Shown here one piece after another: positions 8,677-20,178 of a DNA stretch of 64,000 nucleotides. The DNA is taken from NCBI RefSeq assembly GCF_036013525.1, contig NZ_CP107853.1, forward strand, positions 2,232,001 through 2,296,000, read 5' to 3'. Numbering within the stretch: the stretch's first letter is position 1; each line of letters begins with the position of its first letter. The notes beneath the pieces were generated by a model that did not search any database, was not told the origin of the DNA, and saw nothing but the letters and a program-made list of their open reading frames with translations. This DNA is from Nonomuraea sp. NBC_00507 (GTDB lineage: Bacteria > Actinomycetota > Actinomycetes > Streptosporangiales > Streptosporangiaceae). The position numbers were made by a program, and so were the translations under genes.

Positions 8677-9358
8677 AAGGGATGCCGCCGCCTACCTCGC
8701 CGGCGAGCTCAGCACGCTGCGCCGCATCCGGTTCGAGCGGCACATGCTGGACTGCCGCGCGTGCTGGAGTGAGGCCAACACCGCACGTGAGGGCCGGATC
8801 CTGGCCGAGTCGCTGCGCGAGGCGGCTCCGGCCTCGACCCGGGAGCGGATCCGGGCGGTCGCCGACGTCCCCGCCGAGTCCCCGGTGCGGCAGCGCGCCC
8901 GCTGGCCGTACGTGCTGGCCGCGGCCACCGCGGTGCTGGTGGTCCTGGCCGCCGTGGTCATCCCGCAGGTGATCGAGCGCCGGCAGCCCGCGCCCCTGGT
9001 GGCCGCCGCCGCGCTGCTGAAGTCCAACGCCCTGACGCTCAGCCGTGAGCCTGTTCCCGCGATGAAGACCATCGGAGCGTACGGCTGGCGCGGCACGACC
9101 CAGCGCGACCTGGCCGGCATCCCGGCCACCATCTACGACTACGTCGCCCCCGAGGGGCGCCGGCTGCTCGTCATCGCCTCGTCTCAGGAGTTTCCTCGCG
9201 CCAGGAACGCCCGTGACCTCGACCCGGCCCCGAGCTGGCTGGCGAGGGTCGACGAGGTGTCCCTGCTGTGCGCGGACAAGCACGGACTGTCCTGGCTCGC
9301 CGCGGCAACCGATGACGCCGCGGCCCTGAGAGCCGGCCGCGCGCTCGGCCTGACCTGA
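8660..9358 (+). CDS. Membrane-anchored ZAS-type anti-sigma factor
   Basis: A 232-residue protein. The N-terminal cytoplasmic part has a zinc-associated anti-sigma motif (FERHMLDCRACW, i.e. H-x3-C-x2-C) that should bind the ECF factor encoded just upstream. A single membrane helix follows near residues 80-102 (WPYVLAAATAVLVVLAAVVI). The C-terminal domain of about 125 residues is outside the membrane; it resembles a small sensor domain (IPATIYDYVAPEGRRLLV). Two Cys of the ZAS motif close together allow a redox switch, but a membrane-stress switch is equally possible. The start overlaps the sigma gene by 17 bp. Confidence 0.88.
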   Translation: MRHDPERDAAAYLAGELSTLRRIRFERHMLDCRACWSEANTAREGRILAESLREAAPASTRERIRAVADVPAESPVRQRARWPYVLAAATAVLVVLAAVVIPQVIERRQPAPLVAAAALLKSNALTLSREPVPAMKTIGAYGWRGTTQRDLAGIPATIYDYVAPEGRRLLVIASSQEFPRARNARDLDPAPSWLARVDEVSLLCADKHGLSWLAAATDDAAALRAGRALGLT

Positions 9359-9405
9359 CGGCCGATCGCCTCGCTGCGATCAACCCTCATCGCGGGCATC
9401 CGCGC

Positions 9406-10272
9406 CTACGCGATCGGGCCCGCAGCGCCCTGCCACGAGCGGTCGTCGATCAGGCCGGTCTCGTCAGCGTGATCGGGATCTCTGGGTGTGGCGGCTCGGA
9501 AGAACTCTTCGGCTGGGCGGTCTTGGGGATAGATGAGCTCGATGCGCAGGTCGTCAAGGGTGATCTCGACCGCGGTGTCGAAGCGGGCGGTCAGCGTGAT
9601 GGTGCGGATCACCGTGTCACCGGCACGGAACCACGGGCAGACGACCAGGCCGTCCTCGTGGTCGCCGGCGGGAGGAGCGAGGTTGGCGACGGCGTCCTCG
9701 GCGCAGGCGACGAGCGCGCGCAGCCTCTCGTCCAGCGGCGCCTGGCGTGACTGCCTGCGCAGCCGGCTCAGCACGGCCCAGGCCACGTCTGTCCAGTTGA
9801 CGATGGCCTGGCGCAGTGTCGGGTCGGTGAGATAACGCTGAAGCAGGTTGGCGCCGATCAGATCTGAACCGAACAGCACGCCCGCCGCCTTGTTGGCCGC
9901 CACCACATGGGCATGACCGTCCAGCACCAGAGCGGGGAAGGGCTCATGCGCGGCCAGCAGCCGATCGATGGCCGAACGGAAAGGCCGCAACTCGGCGGCA
10001 TCCGGGGCGGCCTGCGGGTAGGCCGGGGGCCATCCGGCGGCCTGCAGCAGCTGGTTGCGTTCACGCAGCGGGAGATCGAGCACCTCGGCCAGACGCAGCG
10101 TCATGTCCCGGCCCGGTCGTGAACGTCCGGTCTCCAGGAAGGAGATGTGCCGGGCGGTGGAGCCGGACAACGAAGCCAGCTGCAGCTGGCTGATGCCGCG
10201 CACGCGCCGCCAGTGCCGCAACCGCATGCCGAAGGGACTGACCTCGTCAAGGTGCGTGGCGGGGACGGCCAT
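9406..10272 (-). CDS. XRE-family regulator with MmyB-like ligand domain
   Basis: A 288-residue regulator. The N-terminal XRE helix-turn-helix reads RLRHWRRVRGISQLQLASLS, then TARHISFLETGRSRPGRDM. A C-terminal MmyB-like domain (PAS-related fold) follows, with ALVLDGHAHVVAANKAA and the family's ending FRAGDTVIRTITLTARFDT...ELIYPQDRPAEEFFRA. In streptomycetes such proteins bind a fatty-acid-like ligand and regulate a divergent oxidoreductase or small enzyme gene. Here the divergent partner is an SRPBCC-fold protein 87 bp away. Confidence 0.9.
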   Translation of the reverse strand: MAVPATHLDEVSPFGMRLRHWRRVRGISQLQLASLSGSTARHISFLETGRSRPGRDMTLRLAEVLDLPLRERNQLLQAAGWPPAYPQAAPDAAELRPFRSAIDRLLAAHEPFPALVLDGHAHVVAANKAAGVLFGSDLIGANLLQRYLTDPTLRQAIVNWTDVAWAVLSRLRRQSRQAPLDERLRALVACAEDAVANLAPPAGDHEDGLVVCPWFRAGDTVIRTITLTARFDTAVEITLDDLRIELIYPQDRPAEEFFRAATPRDPDHADETGLIDDRSWQGAAGPIA

Positions 10273-10359
10273 GCCGTCAGGGTGTCAGATTCCGTGCCGG
10301 GTGCTCCATTCCCCGATGGGGAATTGCCCGCCACCCGCCACGACGGCGACGGTGTCGAT

Positions 10360-10836
10360 ATGACCGAGATCTCCGCGGCGATCATCGTCGCCGCTCCCGC
10401 CGAGCGGGTGTGGCAGGTGGTCGCGCACCACTTCGCCCAGGTCGATGCGTGGGCCACGGCCGTCCGCTCCTCGCATCCGCTGCCGGAACAACCCATCGTG
10501 CCCGGGGCTCCGGTGGCCGGCCGGGTGTGCCGGACCGGCCTGCCCGGCCTGTCGCAGGTGACCGAGCGCATCGTGGCCTACGACGAGGCCGCGATGACGC
10601 TGACCTACGAGGCCCGCCTGCTACCCGGGCTGATCCCGCAGGCACGCAACCGATGGGAAGTCGTGCCGATCGGCGATACCCACAGCCGCGTGAGCACGCA
10701 GGGCAGCGTCCAGACACAGGGCATCCCCGGCATGCTGCTCTATCTCCTGCTGCGGCCCTTCCTCACGCTCGCCGGCCGCCGATTCCTGCGCGACCTGCGC
10801 CGCCACGTCGATCGGGAAATGTCGGCGTCCGGGTGA
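10360..10836 (+). CDS. SRPBCC (START/Bet v1-like) family protein
   Basis: A 158-residue protein with the SRPBCC beta-sheet-plus-helix fold: ISAAIIVAAPAERVWQVVAH at the N terminus, a central YDEAAMTLTYEARLLPG, and a long C-terminal helix ending in RFLRDLRRHVDRE. The family binds hydrophobic ligands or acts as polyketide cyclase/dehydrase; no catalytic residues can be named. The ATG at 10360 is chosen because the frame upstream is antisense to the XRE gene. It is divergent from the MmyB-type regulator, which probably controls it. Confidence 0.8.
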   Translation: MTEISAAIIVAAPAERVWQVVAHHFAQVDAWATAVRSSHPLPEQPIVPGAPVAGRVCRTGLPGLSQVTERIVAYDEAAMTLTYEARLLPGLIPQARNRWEVVPIGDTHSRVSTQGSVQTQGIPGMLLYLLLRPFLTLAGRRFLRDLRRHVDREMSASG

Positions 10837-10846
10837 CGCGTCCGGA

Positions 10847-11269
10847 TCAAACGCCGGCGTGGTCGCGGCTCCATTCCTGATCCTGCCACGCGGGGTCAAG
10901 GGGTGTGTGCGCGATGTGGTTGGTGTAGTTGGACAGCGTCTTCATGCCGATGCCGAGCACGATGTCCAGCACGTGGCGGCGGGTGTAGCCGGCGGCCAGG
11001 AACGCTTCGATCTCGGTGTCGTTCACCCAGCCCTGCTGGGCGACCATGGCCTGGGTGAGGCGTCGCGCCGCCTCCAGGCGGGTGTCGTCGAGCGTCTTGC
11101 CCGCGCGCAGCGCTGCCACGACCTGCTCCGGTATGCGGGCGCGCAAGGCGAGGGTGGAATGCGCGGCCACGCAGTACTCGCAGCCGTTCTCCACGCTCGC
11201 GGTGATCCAGACCACATGTTTGGCCGGTCCCGGGAGCGAGGACTTGCCGAACAACTGGAAATCAACCAT
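10847..11269 (-). CDS. Carboxymuconolactone decarboxylase/AhpD-like protein
   Basis: A 140-residue helical protein of the CMD/AhpD family. The active-site stretch is ENGCEYCVAAHSTLAL, giving the E-x3-YC-x2-AH pattern of the AhpD-like peroxidase branch, although the pair is one Cys (EYC) plus C in NGC rather than a clean CxxC. The second half repeats the fold (QGWVNDTEIEAFLAAGYT). It could take part in antioxidant defence. The start at 11269 has GGGAGC 6 bp upstream; another ATG lies 12 bp further out with no spacing for a ribosome-binding site. It is convergent with the SRPBCC gene. Confidence 0.85.
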   Translation of the reverse strand: MVDFQLFGKSSLPGPAKHVVWITASVENGCEYCVAAHSTLALRARIPEQVVAALRAGKTLDDTRLEAARRLTQAMVAQQGWVNDTEIEAFLAAGYTRRHVLDIVLGIGMKTLSNYTNHIAHTPLDPAWQDQEWSRDHAGV

Positions 11270-11465
11270 CAGAGCTCCCATCCTGGAACGATTGGTCCAA
11301 GATAGGGGCGTCGGGTGCGCAAAGGTCAACGCGATGCGTTCGGCAAAGTCGCAGGAGGGTACATCCTGCATGCGGTCAGGCCTCCGCAGGCGGCGCCCGC
11401 CGACCACCGCACTCCCCTCATCACGGCCTGGCCAGAGCAGCCGGAACATCACAGGGGAGCGCGAT

Positions 11466-12029
11466 ATGGGGACATCACATGGGGACTTGCGCGTCAGCGC
11501 AAGGCGAGTAACGCTTCGACTCCTCCTGGCGCTCTGTGTGCTGTCGCCCCTTGTGGCCTGTAACCCCGCTCAACGGGAGTCCCCCCTTCCCCAGTCCACC
11601 CGGAACCGGGAGGGCCTGGTCGATGCGCAGGTCGGCGCGATGCAGCTGCTGCACGTCCACATTCTGGCCCCGCCCATGGACCAGCAGAAAACCGGCGACG
11701 ACCTGGGCCTGTACCTGACCCTGGTCAACCGCAGCGACACACCTCAGCAACTCGACGGCGTCAGCACCGTGCACGCCCAAAGCGTCGCTTACCGCGCAAG
11801 ACCGTCCGCGCCCCGGCAAGCTGTCAAGGTGACGGTCCCCGCTGGCGGCGTCCTCTCACTTCAACAAGGGCAGGACCGTCCGCACCTGGAACTCATCGAC
11901 ATCCGTCGCCCGCTCGGGGCCACCCCGATCGACGTCACGTTCCGCCTCTCCACCGGTACGACCACCTTGCGCATTCCGGTGCTGCCACTGTCACGAGGAG
12001 CTGGATCACCCACGCCCGGCGCCAGCTAA
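11466..12029 (+). CDS. Lipoprotein, PCu(A)C-like
   Basis: A 187-residue lipoprotein. The signal peptide has basic residues (RVSARRVTLR), a hydrophobic core and a lipobox PLVAC, so the Cys near residue 32 should carry the lipid. The mature domain resembles the cupredoxin-like PCu(A)C/DUF461 copper-chaperone fold (DLGLYLTLVNRSDTPQQLDGV, then VTVPAGGVLSL and a late HLELIDI). The Met/His copper-binding pattern of true PCu(A)C proteins is not intact, so metal binding is doubtful. GGGGAG lies 7 bp upstream of the ATG. Confidence 0.75.
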   Translation: MGTSHGDLRVSARRVTLRLLLALCVLSPLVACNPAQRESPLPQSTRNREGLVDAQVGAMQLLHVHILAPPMDQQKTGDDLGLYLTLVNRSDTPQQLDGVSTVHAQSVAYRARPSAPRQAVKVTVPAGGVLSLQQGQDRPHLELIDIRRPLGATPIDVTFRLSTGTTTLRIPVLPLSRGAGSPTPGAS

Positions 12030-12097
12030 GCGAGCAGGAATCGAGAAGCGCCGGTCGGCGAGCCGTAGTTAGCGTGACTGTCATGGACATCACCTCC

Positions 12098-12112
12098 AGG
12101 ACGACTCGTCCT
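12098..12112. promoter_or_regulatory. 15-bp palindrome upstream of the uvrA-like gene
   Basis: AGGACGACTCGTCCT is a perfect palindrome (7+1+7) in the 195-bp gap before the UvrA-like gene. It lies inside a potential 28-codon reading frame (ATG at 12083 to TGA at 12169). It could be an operator, or part of a leader that controls the downstream gene. No independent evidence. Confidence 0.3.
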
Positions 12113-12224
12113 CCTGAGCCTGCGCCGACGCAGGAAACCGGACATACTGCTCAGAGCTGCTCAGGTTGAGCGAGGCAACCGGATGGAGACCGCGCCGGCG
12201 GCTCCATCCAGAGACGGAGAAAGG

Positions 12225-14618
<2,394 letters not shown>

Positions 14619-14674
14619 CCGAGGCCACCGGGCCGCCCACCGGCCACGGCCGGCCGCATCGGCGCGTCACTTGA

Positions 14675-15598
14675 TCATCGGTCAGCCCCGCCGGCCGATG
14701 CCCGTGCCGTGGCGGGCGGCCGGTGACGTTGCGCTCGGGGCGGGGCGGTCGCGTACAGCTGACGGGCCATGTCCACCAGCGCGTCCAGAAGCGGGGGCGG
14801 GTCGTCCTTCCACCAGGCCAGCCGCACGTCGATGGGGGGCGCGTCGGTGACGACGCGGTAGGCGACGCCGGGACGGGGATTCTGATTGGCGGTGGCCTCG
14901 GCGGTCATCCCGACGGCCTGGCCGGCGGCGATGAGAGTGAGCCACTCGTCGACCCCGTCGATGCCGCGGGTGCTGACCGGCTGGGCATCGGGCGGCCACA
15001 GGTCCAGGCTGGTCGTTCCGCTGCGGTAGTCGATCGCGACGGTGTAGCGGGCGAGATCGGCCAGCCGCAGCGAGCGGCGCCGGGCGAGGGCGTTGTCGGT
15101 GTCCACCGCGGCGTAGCGGTACTCGATGCCGATCGAGGCGGTCTCGAAGCGGTCGTCGGCGAGGGGCCGGCGGATCACGGAGACGTCGGCGATGCCCTCG
15201 CTGAGACCGCCCGTCGGGGTGTTGGAATGGACGAACACCAGCGACACCCCGGGATGGGCGACGGCCCACGTCTTCTGCAGGCGCCGGGTGTGCTTGCCCA
15301 TGGCGGCGTAGGCGTAGCCGACGCGGAGCTCCGTACGGGAGTCGTCGGCGATCCGCTGAAGGAAGGCGACCTCGTCGAGGATGCGCCGGGCGTGGGCGAC
15401 GACGCGGCTACCGGGGCCGGTGAGCAGGACGTGATGCGTGGAACGGTCCAACATGCGAGTGCCGAGGGAGGTCTCGAGGGCGGCGATCGAGCGTGAGACG
15501 GCGGCCTGCGAGCAACCGAGCATGGCTGCCGCGTCCGTGAACGTGCCCGCATCGACGACTGCGACGAGCATCCGGAGATGGCGCAGCTGCACATCCAT
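14675..15598 (-). CDS. LysR family transcriptional regulator
   Basis: A 307-residue LysR-type regulator. The N-terminal HTH reads LRHLRMLVAVVDAGTFTDAA, then MLGCSQAAVSRSIAALE and LGTRMLDRS. The rest is the two-lobed periplasmic-binding-like co-inducer domain, including ELRVGYAYAAMGKHTRRL at its start. I use the ATG at 15598 (MDVQLRHLRM); an in-frame ATG 42 bp upstream gives an unusual extension. It is divergent from a histidine kinase gene, with 68 bp between starts. Confidence 0.9.
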   Translation of the reverse strand: MDVQLRHLRMLVAVVDAGTFTDAAAMLGCSQAAVSRSIAALETSLGTRMLDRSTHHVLLTGPGSRVVAHARRILDEVAFLQRIADDSRTELRVGYAYAAMGKHTRRLQKTWAVAHPGVSLVFVHSNTPTGGLSEGIADVSVIRRPLADDRFETASIGIEYRYAAVDTDNALARRRSLRLADLARYTVAIDYRSGTTSLDLWPPDAQPVSTRGIDGVDEWLTLIAAGQAVGMTAEATANQNPRPGVAYRVVTDAPPIDVRLAWWKDDPPPLLDALVDMARQLYATAPPRAQRHRPPATARASAGGADR

Positions 15599-15666
15599 AC
15601 GCCTAGCGTATAAAACGGACAAAACACTCATTTCCGTCACCGTTGGATGGGTCTGAGACTGAAGGT

Positions 15667-17088
15667 ATGACCTGGTCTCTGAAGAGTTCCATCCGGGCGC
15701 GATACGCGCTGGCCATGGGCGTGTTCTCGCTGATCGTCCTTTCCGCGCTCGGCGCGACGCTGGACCTGGCGATCCGTGCCCAGGTCCAAATGATGGTCTT
15801 CAACGAGGCCGAGCGGGTGGCGAGTCAATGGAGCGCGGCGGCCCGCACCGGCGTTGTCCCGCACCGGATCCCCACCTCCGGGCACGTCGAGCTCATCCAG
15901 GTCGTCGACGCCCACCAGCGGGTCGTGGAGTCCAGCAAGATGGCATCGGCCACCCTTCCGCTCAGCCGGGTCCGCCCGCCGCCGGATGACCGGTTCCAGC
16001 GCTACATCGAGTGTCCCTGGGGCGGCCACTGCCTCATGCTGATGGCCATCCGGCTGAGCCCGGCGCCGGACGCCGGCGTCGTCTACGCAGGCCTTCCCGA
16101 GCCCGACGTCCTGTCCACGCACCGCCTCGAGTACGTCATCGGCGCGGGGATCGCCCTCCTCGTCGCCGTCGCGGCATGGACGACGTGGCTGCTGGTAGGG
16201 CGTACGCTGCGTCCCGTCGAGGCGATCCGGGCGCGGATATCGGAGATCACGGTCAGCGATCTGAGCCTGCGGGTCCCCGTTCCGCCGGGCCGGGACGAGA
16301 TCGCGCAGCTCGCCGTCACCGCCAACCAGACACTCGCCCACCTGGAGGGCGCGGTGGAGCAGCAGCGCCGGTTCGCCTCGACCACCTCGCACGAGCTGCG
16401 AAATCCGATCACCGGGCTGCGCGCGCAATTGGAGGAGGCGGCGCGGTACCCCGAGGACGTCGACCCGCACGAGACGATCCGCACCGCGTTGTCGGCCACG
16501 GACCGGCTGGAGGCGATCGTCGATGACCTGCTGCAGCTGGCCCGCCTGCGGGCCGCCGAACCCACCCCTCCGGAGCACATCGACCTGGGCGAGCTGGTCG
16601 CCACGGAGGTGAACGCCAAAACCGGCCGCGTGCCGGCCGACATCCGCGCACCCCGCGGGCTCGTGATCCGCGGGCATCGGATGCAGCTCATCCGCGTCTT
16701 GGACAACCTTCTGGCCAACGCGCAGCGGCATGCCGAATCCGCGGTCGGCGTCACCGTCGAGCAGGACGAGGGCGAAGCCGTGGTCGCGGTGACCGACGAC
16801 GGCCCGGGCGTCGCCCCTGCCGATCGGGAGCGCATCTTCGAACGCTTCGTCCGCCTGGACGACAGCCGCCGCCGGGACCCCGGCGGAAGCGGACTCGGCC
16901 TGGCCATCTCCCGTGACATCGCCCGCGCCCACAACGGCAGCCTGGAGGTCGAGGATTCGCCACGGGGAGCCAGGTTCGCGCTGCGGCTCCCGCTTGTTGA
17001 CCGGGTTCACAGTCCTTCCCGCGACCCGTACACCAACGGGTTCGCGCATGACGACGTCGGCGGGAACGGGCAGCTGGTGGACCGGTAG
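15667..17088 (+). CDS. Sensor histidine kinase, orphan
   Basis: A 473-residue two-TM sensor kinase: a first helix at residues 18-37, an extracellular loop with a Cys pair region (ECPWGGHCLM), a second helix near 155-175, HAMP (GRTLRPVEAIRARISEIT), the HisKA box with the phospho-His (TTSHELRNPITGLRAQ), the N box DNLLANAQRHAES, and the ATP lid DDGPGVAPADRERIFERF with GSGLGLAISRDI. It should autophosphorylate on a signal and pass phosphate to a response regulator. No response regulator gene is adjacent: the neighbours are a LysR gene and an AfsR-like regulator. It therefore looks like an orphan kinase. The C-terminal tail of about 30 residues after ALRLPL is longer than usual. Confidence 0.9.
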   Translation: MTWSLKSSIRARYALAMGVFSLIVLSALGATLDLAIRAQVQMMVFNEAERVASQWSAAARTGVVPHRIPTSGHVELIQVVDAHQRVVESSKMASATLPLSRVRPPPDDRFQRYIECPWGGHCLMLMAIRLSPAPDAGVVYAGLPEPDVLSTHRLEYVIGAGIALLVAVAAWTTWLLVGRTLRPVEAIRARISEITVSDLSLRVPVPPGRDEIAQLAVTANQTLAHLEGAVEQQRRFASTTSHELRNPITGLRAQLEEAARYPEDVDPHETIRTALSATDRLEAIVDDLLQLARLRAAEPTPPEHIDLGELVATEVNAKTGRVPADIRAPRGLVIRGHRMQLIRVLDNLLANAQRHAESAVGVTVEQDEGEAVVAVTDDGPGVAPADRERIFERFVRLDDSRRRDPGGSGLGLAISRDIARAHNGSLEVEDSPRGARFALRLPLVDRVHSPSRDPYTNGFAHDDVGGNGQLVDR

Positions 17089-17180
17089 ATCTGCCGGGCT
17101 GTGGGCCGCGTGTACTTCTTCGAATATGTGGATGATTCGGATATTCTCACAGCGCGTGCAGGACGGCGGGAGGTCTGCTG

Positions 17181-20018
17181 GTGAGCGTGACCGAGGACGT
17201 GAGGTTCGGCGTTCTGGGGCCGCTCCGGGCCGAGGTCAGCGGTCGCCCGGCAGGGCTCGGCGGACCGCGTCAGCGGGCCGTGCTGGCGCTGCTGCTGATC
17301 GCGCGGGGCAGGAGCGTCTCGGCAGAGCGGATTCTCTCCGAAGTGTGGGAAGGCACGCGACTTCCCTCCCTGACGACACTCCATGGGTACGTGGCCGATC
17401 TGCGCAAGACGCTGGAGCCGGAAAGAGCGCCCGGCGCTCCGGCCCGCCTGCTGGTACGCGAGGGACCCGGATACGCCCTTCGGGCGGCGCCCGCCGCGGT
17501 GGACGCCGAGCGTTTCACCGATCTGGCCGCTCGCGGGCGGCGCGCGCTGGAGGGCGGCGACCCTGAACTCGCCGCGGACCTGCTCGGACAGGCGCTCGCG
17601 CTGTGGCGGGGCCCGGCCTATGCCGACTTCGGCCCAGCGGCCTTCGCGGTGCCCGACGCGACCCGGCTGGAGGACCTGCGGGCCACGGTCTGCGAGGACA
17701 GACTCGCCGCCGTCATCGCATCCGGGCAGCACGCCGCCGCTGTAGGCGAGCTGGAGGCACTGATCGCCGAGCAGCCGCTGCGGGAGCGCGGCTGGGAGTT
17801 ACTGGTCCTCGCCTTATACCGGTCGGGGCGGCAGGCCGACGCGCTCGCCACCCTTCGAGCCGTACGCAGGAAGCTGGCTGACGAGCTGGGCATCGACCCG
17901 GGACGCGGCCTGCGCGACCTGGAGGCGGCCGTACTCGCCCAGGACCCGCGGCTGGCCCCGGAGCCGGCCGAGCCGAGCCGCATGTCGTATCCGCCGGCCG
18001 CGGCTCCGGCACCGCACTCGGGCAATCTGCCGTTCGCGCTGTCCAGCTTCGTCGGCCGCGACGGTGACCTCGCGGCCGTCGCAGCTCTGCTGGACGGGCA
18101 CCGGCTGGTCACGCTCACCGGCCCGGGCGGCGTCGGCAAGACGCGCCTGGCCTTGGAGGTCGCACGCGCCCGTACTGACGCCGACGGGCCCTGGCTCGTG
18201 GAGATCGCGGGCCTGCACGCACCCGAACTGCTCACCGCGACCATGGCCGCCGCCCTGGGGTTGCCTACCGCGGCGTCTCCCGATCAGCTGGCCGGGATGA
18301 TCGCCGGCCGCGACATGCTGATTGTCCTGGACAATTGTGAGCATCTGCTGGTCCCCGCCGCCATGCTCGTCCACACCCTGCTGACCCGCTGCGGCACCGT
18401 ACGGATGCTGTGCACCAGCCGCGAACCCCTGGGCATCTCGGGTGAAACGGTCTACGAAGTACCGCCCCTGGACGCCGCCACGGAGGCCGCGGACCTGTTC
18501 GTGCGCCGTGCGGCAGCCGTCTCGCCCGGCTGGGCTGCCGAGCCGGGCGACAGGGAAAGGATCGCCGCCCTGTGCGCGCGGCTCGACGGCATCCCGTTGG
18601 CCATCGAACTCGCCGCCGCACAAAGCCGGGCGCTGTCCGTCGCTCAGATCGCCGATGCCGCGGAGGACCGCTTCACCCTGTTGGTGGACGGATCGGTCGG
18701 ACGGCCGGACCGCCATCGCACTCTCCTGGCCACGGTCGCCTGGAGTGACCAATTGCTGCAGCCGGAGGAGCGCCGGCTCTTCCACCGGCTCGCCGTGTTC
18801 GAAGCCGGCTTCGACCTGGAGGCCGCCGCCGCGGTCGGAGGAGTCGATCCCGTCCTGCCGCCGCTGTCGGCGTTGGTCCGCAAATCGCTGGTCACCGCCC
18901 AACCGGGCACGGCGCCACGCCGCTACCGGATGCTGGAGACCCTGCGCCAGTACGCCATGGCCGCGCTCTCCCCGGACGAGACGGCCCAGGCACAGCAACG
19001 CCACCGCGCCTGGGCCCTGGCCAGGGCTGAGAACGCCGATCGTCATCTCCGCGGCCCGCAGGGAGCGGCGTTGCTGAGCGGGCTGAGCCGCGATCAGGCG
19101 GAGTTCCGGGCCGCGTTCGCCTCGTCGCTGGCCGCGGGTGACGGCGAGTACGCGCTCCGGCTGAGCGGCGCGCTGTTCTGGTTCTGGTTCCGCATGGGGC
19201 ATGTCGGGGAGGGCCTCGCCTGGCTGTCCGAGGCGTTCGCGGCGGCCCCGCGAGCCGGTGCGGACATCCGGGCGCGTGCCTGGTACGCGCTCACGGGACT
19301 GCACTACCTGGCCGGACAGCCGCCACAGGCGTACCAGGCGGCCTGCTCGGCGATCGAGGAGGCCCGCCAGGCAGGCGACCCGGTGACGGAGGCGGGCGCG
19401 ACCGCCTACGCCGCCTACCTGGGCCTGCTGGCCGGGGTGGCGCTTGACGCCGATGCCCTCACCCGCGAGGCCGTCGAGCTGGCCCGGCGCAGCACTCTGA
19501 ACTGGCTGGAGGCCGAAACGCTCATGGTCCGGGGCATGGCCCTGCGGGTGCTGGGGGATCTGCCGGGCGCCGACAGTGTCTTTCGTGAGGCCATCGACGC
19601 CGCTCGCGCCAGTGGCCACGACTGGGCCGCGGACGGGGCGGCCTGGTGCGACATGAAGACGGCCTCGGACCGCGGGGACGGCGCTCGGGCGCTGACCATC
19701 GCGGCGGACATCCTGGCCACGATGGACCGTTACGGAGACATCTCCTTCTGGCTGGTGACGGTGCACAGCGCGGCCCGCGCCCTCGCGCTGACCGGCCGGG
19801 CCGAGCACGCAGCCGTGCTGATGGGGGCCGTGGAGGCCATCGGCAAGCGAGCCGGCGTCTCCCCGGAGCTGATGGACCCGTTGGACGGGCCGCGCGAGGC
19901 CGCCGCCGTTCGCGGGGCGCTTGCGCCGGAGGAGTACGAACGCCATGCGGCCCGCGGGCGCGCCATGTCTCGGCAGGATGCGAGTGCCCTGCTCAGCTCG
20001 TTGATCGCTGGACAGTGA
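17181..20018 (+). CDS. AfsR/SARP-like regulator with NB-ARC type ATPase
   Basis: A 945-residue multidomain activator. Residues 1-95 form an OmpR-type winged helix (RQRAVLALLLIARGRSVS) and residues 100-245 a bacterial transcriptional activation domain (BTAD). A P-loop STAND ATPase comes next, with Walker A GPGGVGKTRLALE and Walker B MLIVLDNCEHLL. The rest is TPR-like helical repeats. SARP/AfsR proteins bind direct repeats and recruit RNA polymerase, often at antibiotic gene clusters. The GTG start at 17181 has GGGAGG 8 bp upstream. The promoter region contains the inverted repeat GAATAT-N13-ATATTC (17122-17146). The next gene, an FAD oxidoreductase, is a plausible target, but no full biosynthetic cluster is present here. 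Confidence 0.92.
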   Translation: MSVTEDVRFGVLGPLRAEVSGRPAGLGGPRQRAVLALLLIARGRSVSAERILSEVWEGTRLPSLTTLHGYVADLRKTLEPERAPGAPARLLVREGPGYALRAAPAAVDAERFTDLAARGRRALEGGDPELAADLLGQALALWRGPAYADFGPAAFAVPDATRLEDLRATVCEDRLAAVIASGQHAAAVGELEALIAEQPLRERGWELLVLALYRSGRQADALATLRAVRRKLADELGIDPGRGLRDLEAAVLAQDPRLAPEPAEPSRMSYPPAAAPAPHSGNLPFALSSFVGRDGDLAAVAALLDGHRLVTLTGPGGVGKTRLALEVARARTDADGPWLVEIAGLHAPELLTATMAAALGLPTAASPDQLAGMIAGRDMLIVLDNCEHLLVPAAMLVHTLLTRCGTVRMLCTSREPLGISGETVYEVPPLDAATEAADLFVRRAAAVSPGWAAEPGDRERIAALCARLDGIPLAIELAAAQSRALSVAQIADAAEDRFTLLVDGSVGRPDRHRTLLATVAWSDQLLQPEERRLFHRLAVFEAGFDLEAAAAVGGVDPVLPPLSALVRKSLVTAQPGTAPRRYRMLETLRQYAMAALSPDETAQAQQRHRAWALARAENADRHLRGPQGAALLSGLSRDQAEFRAAFASSLAAGDGEYALRLSGALFWFWFRMGHVGEGLAWLSEAFAAAPRAGADIRARAWYALTGLHYLAGQPPQAYQAACSAIEEARQAGDPVTEAGATAYAAYLGLLAGVALDADALTREAVELARRSTLNWLEAETLMVRGMALRVLGDLPGADSVFREAIDAARASGHDWAADGAAWCDMKTASDRGDGARALTIAADILATMDRYGDISFWLVTVHSAARALALTGRAEHAAVLMGAVEAIGKRAGVSPELMDPLDGPREAAAVRGALAPEEYERHAARGRAMSRQDASALLSSLIAGQ

Positions 20019-20178
20019 TCCTCTGATCGCAGCCGCCCCCGCCATCGGCCCGGGGCGCTTGAAGCCTGGGAAGTCGCTGGGGAAGCCCGTTCCCAGGGGC
20101 CCCGAAGCAGGCCGGCCCACTCTCGTTGTGGTGAACGCGGCGCCGTCCGGTCCGGGCGGCCGGACAACGAGGTGGACC

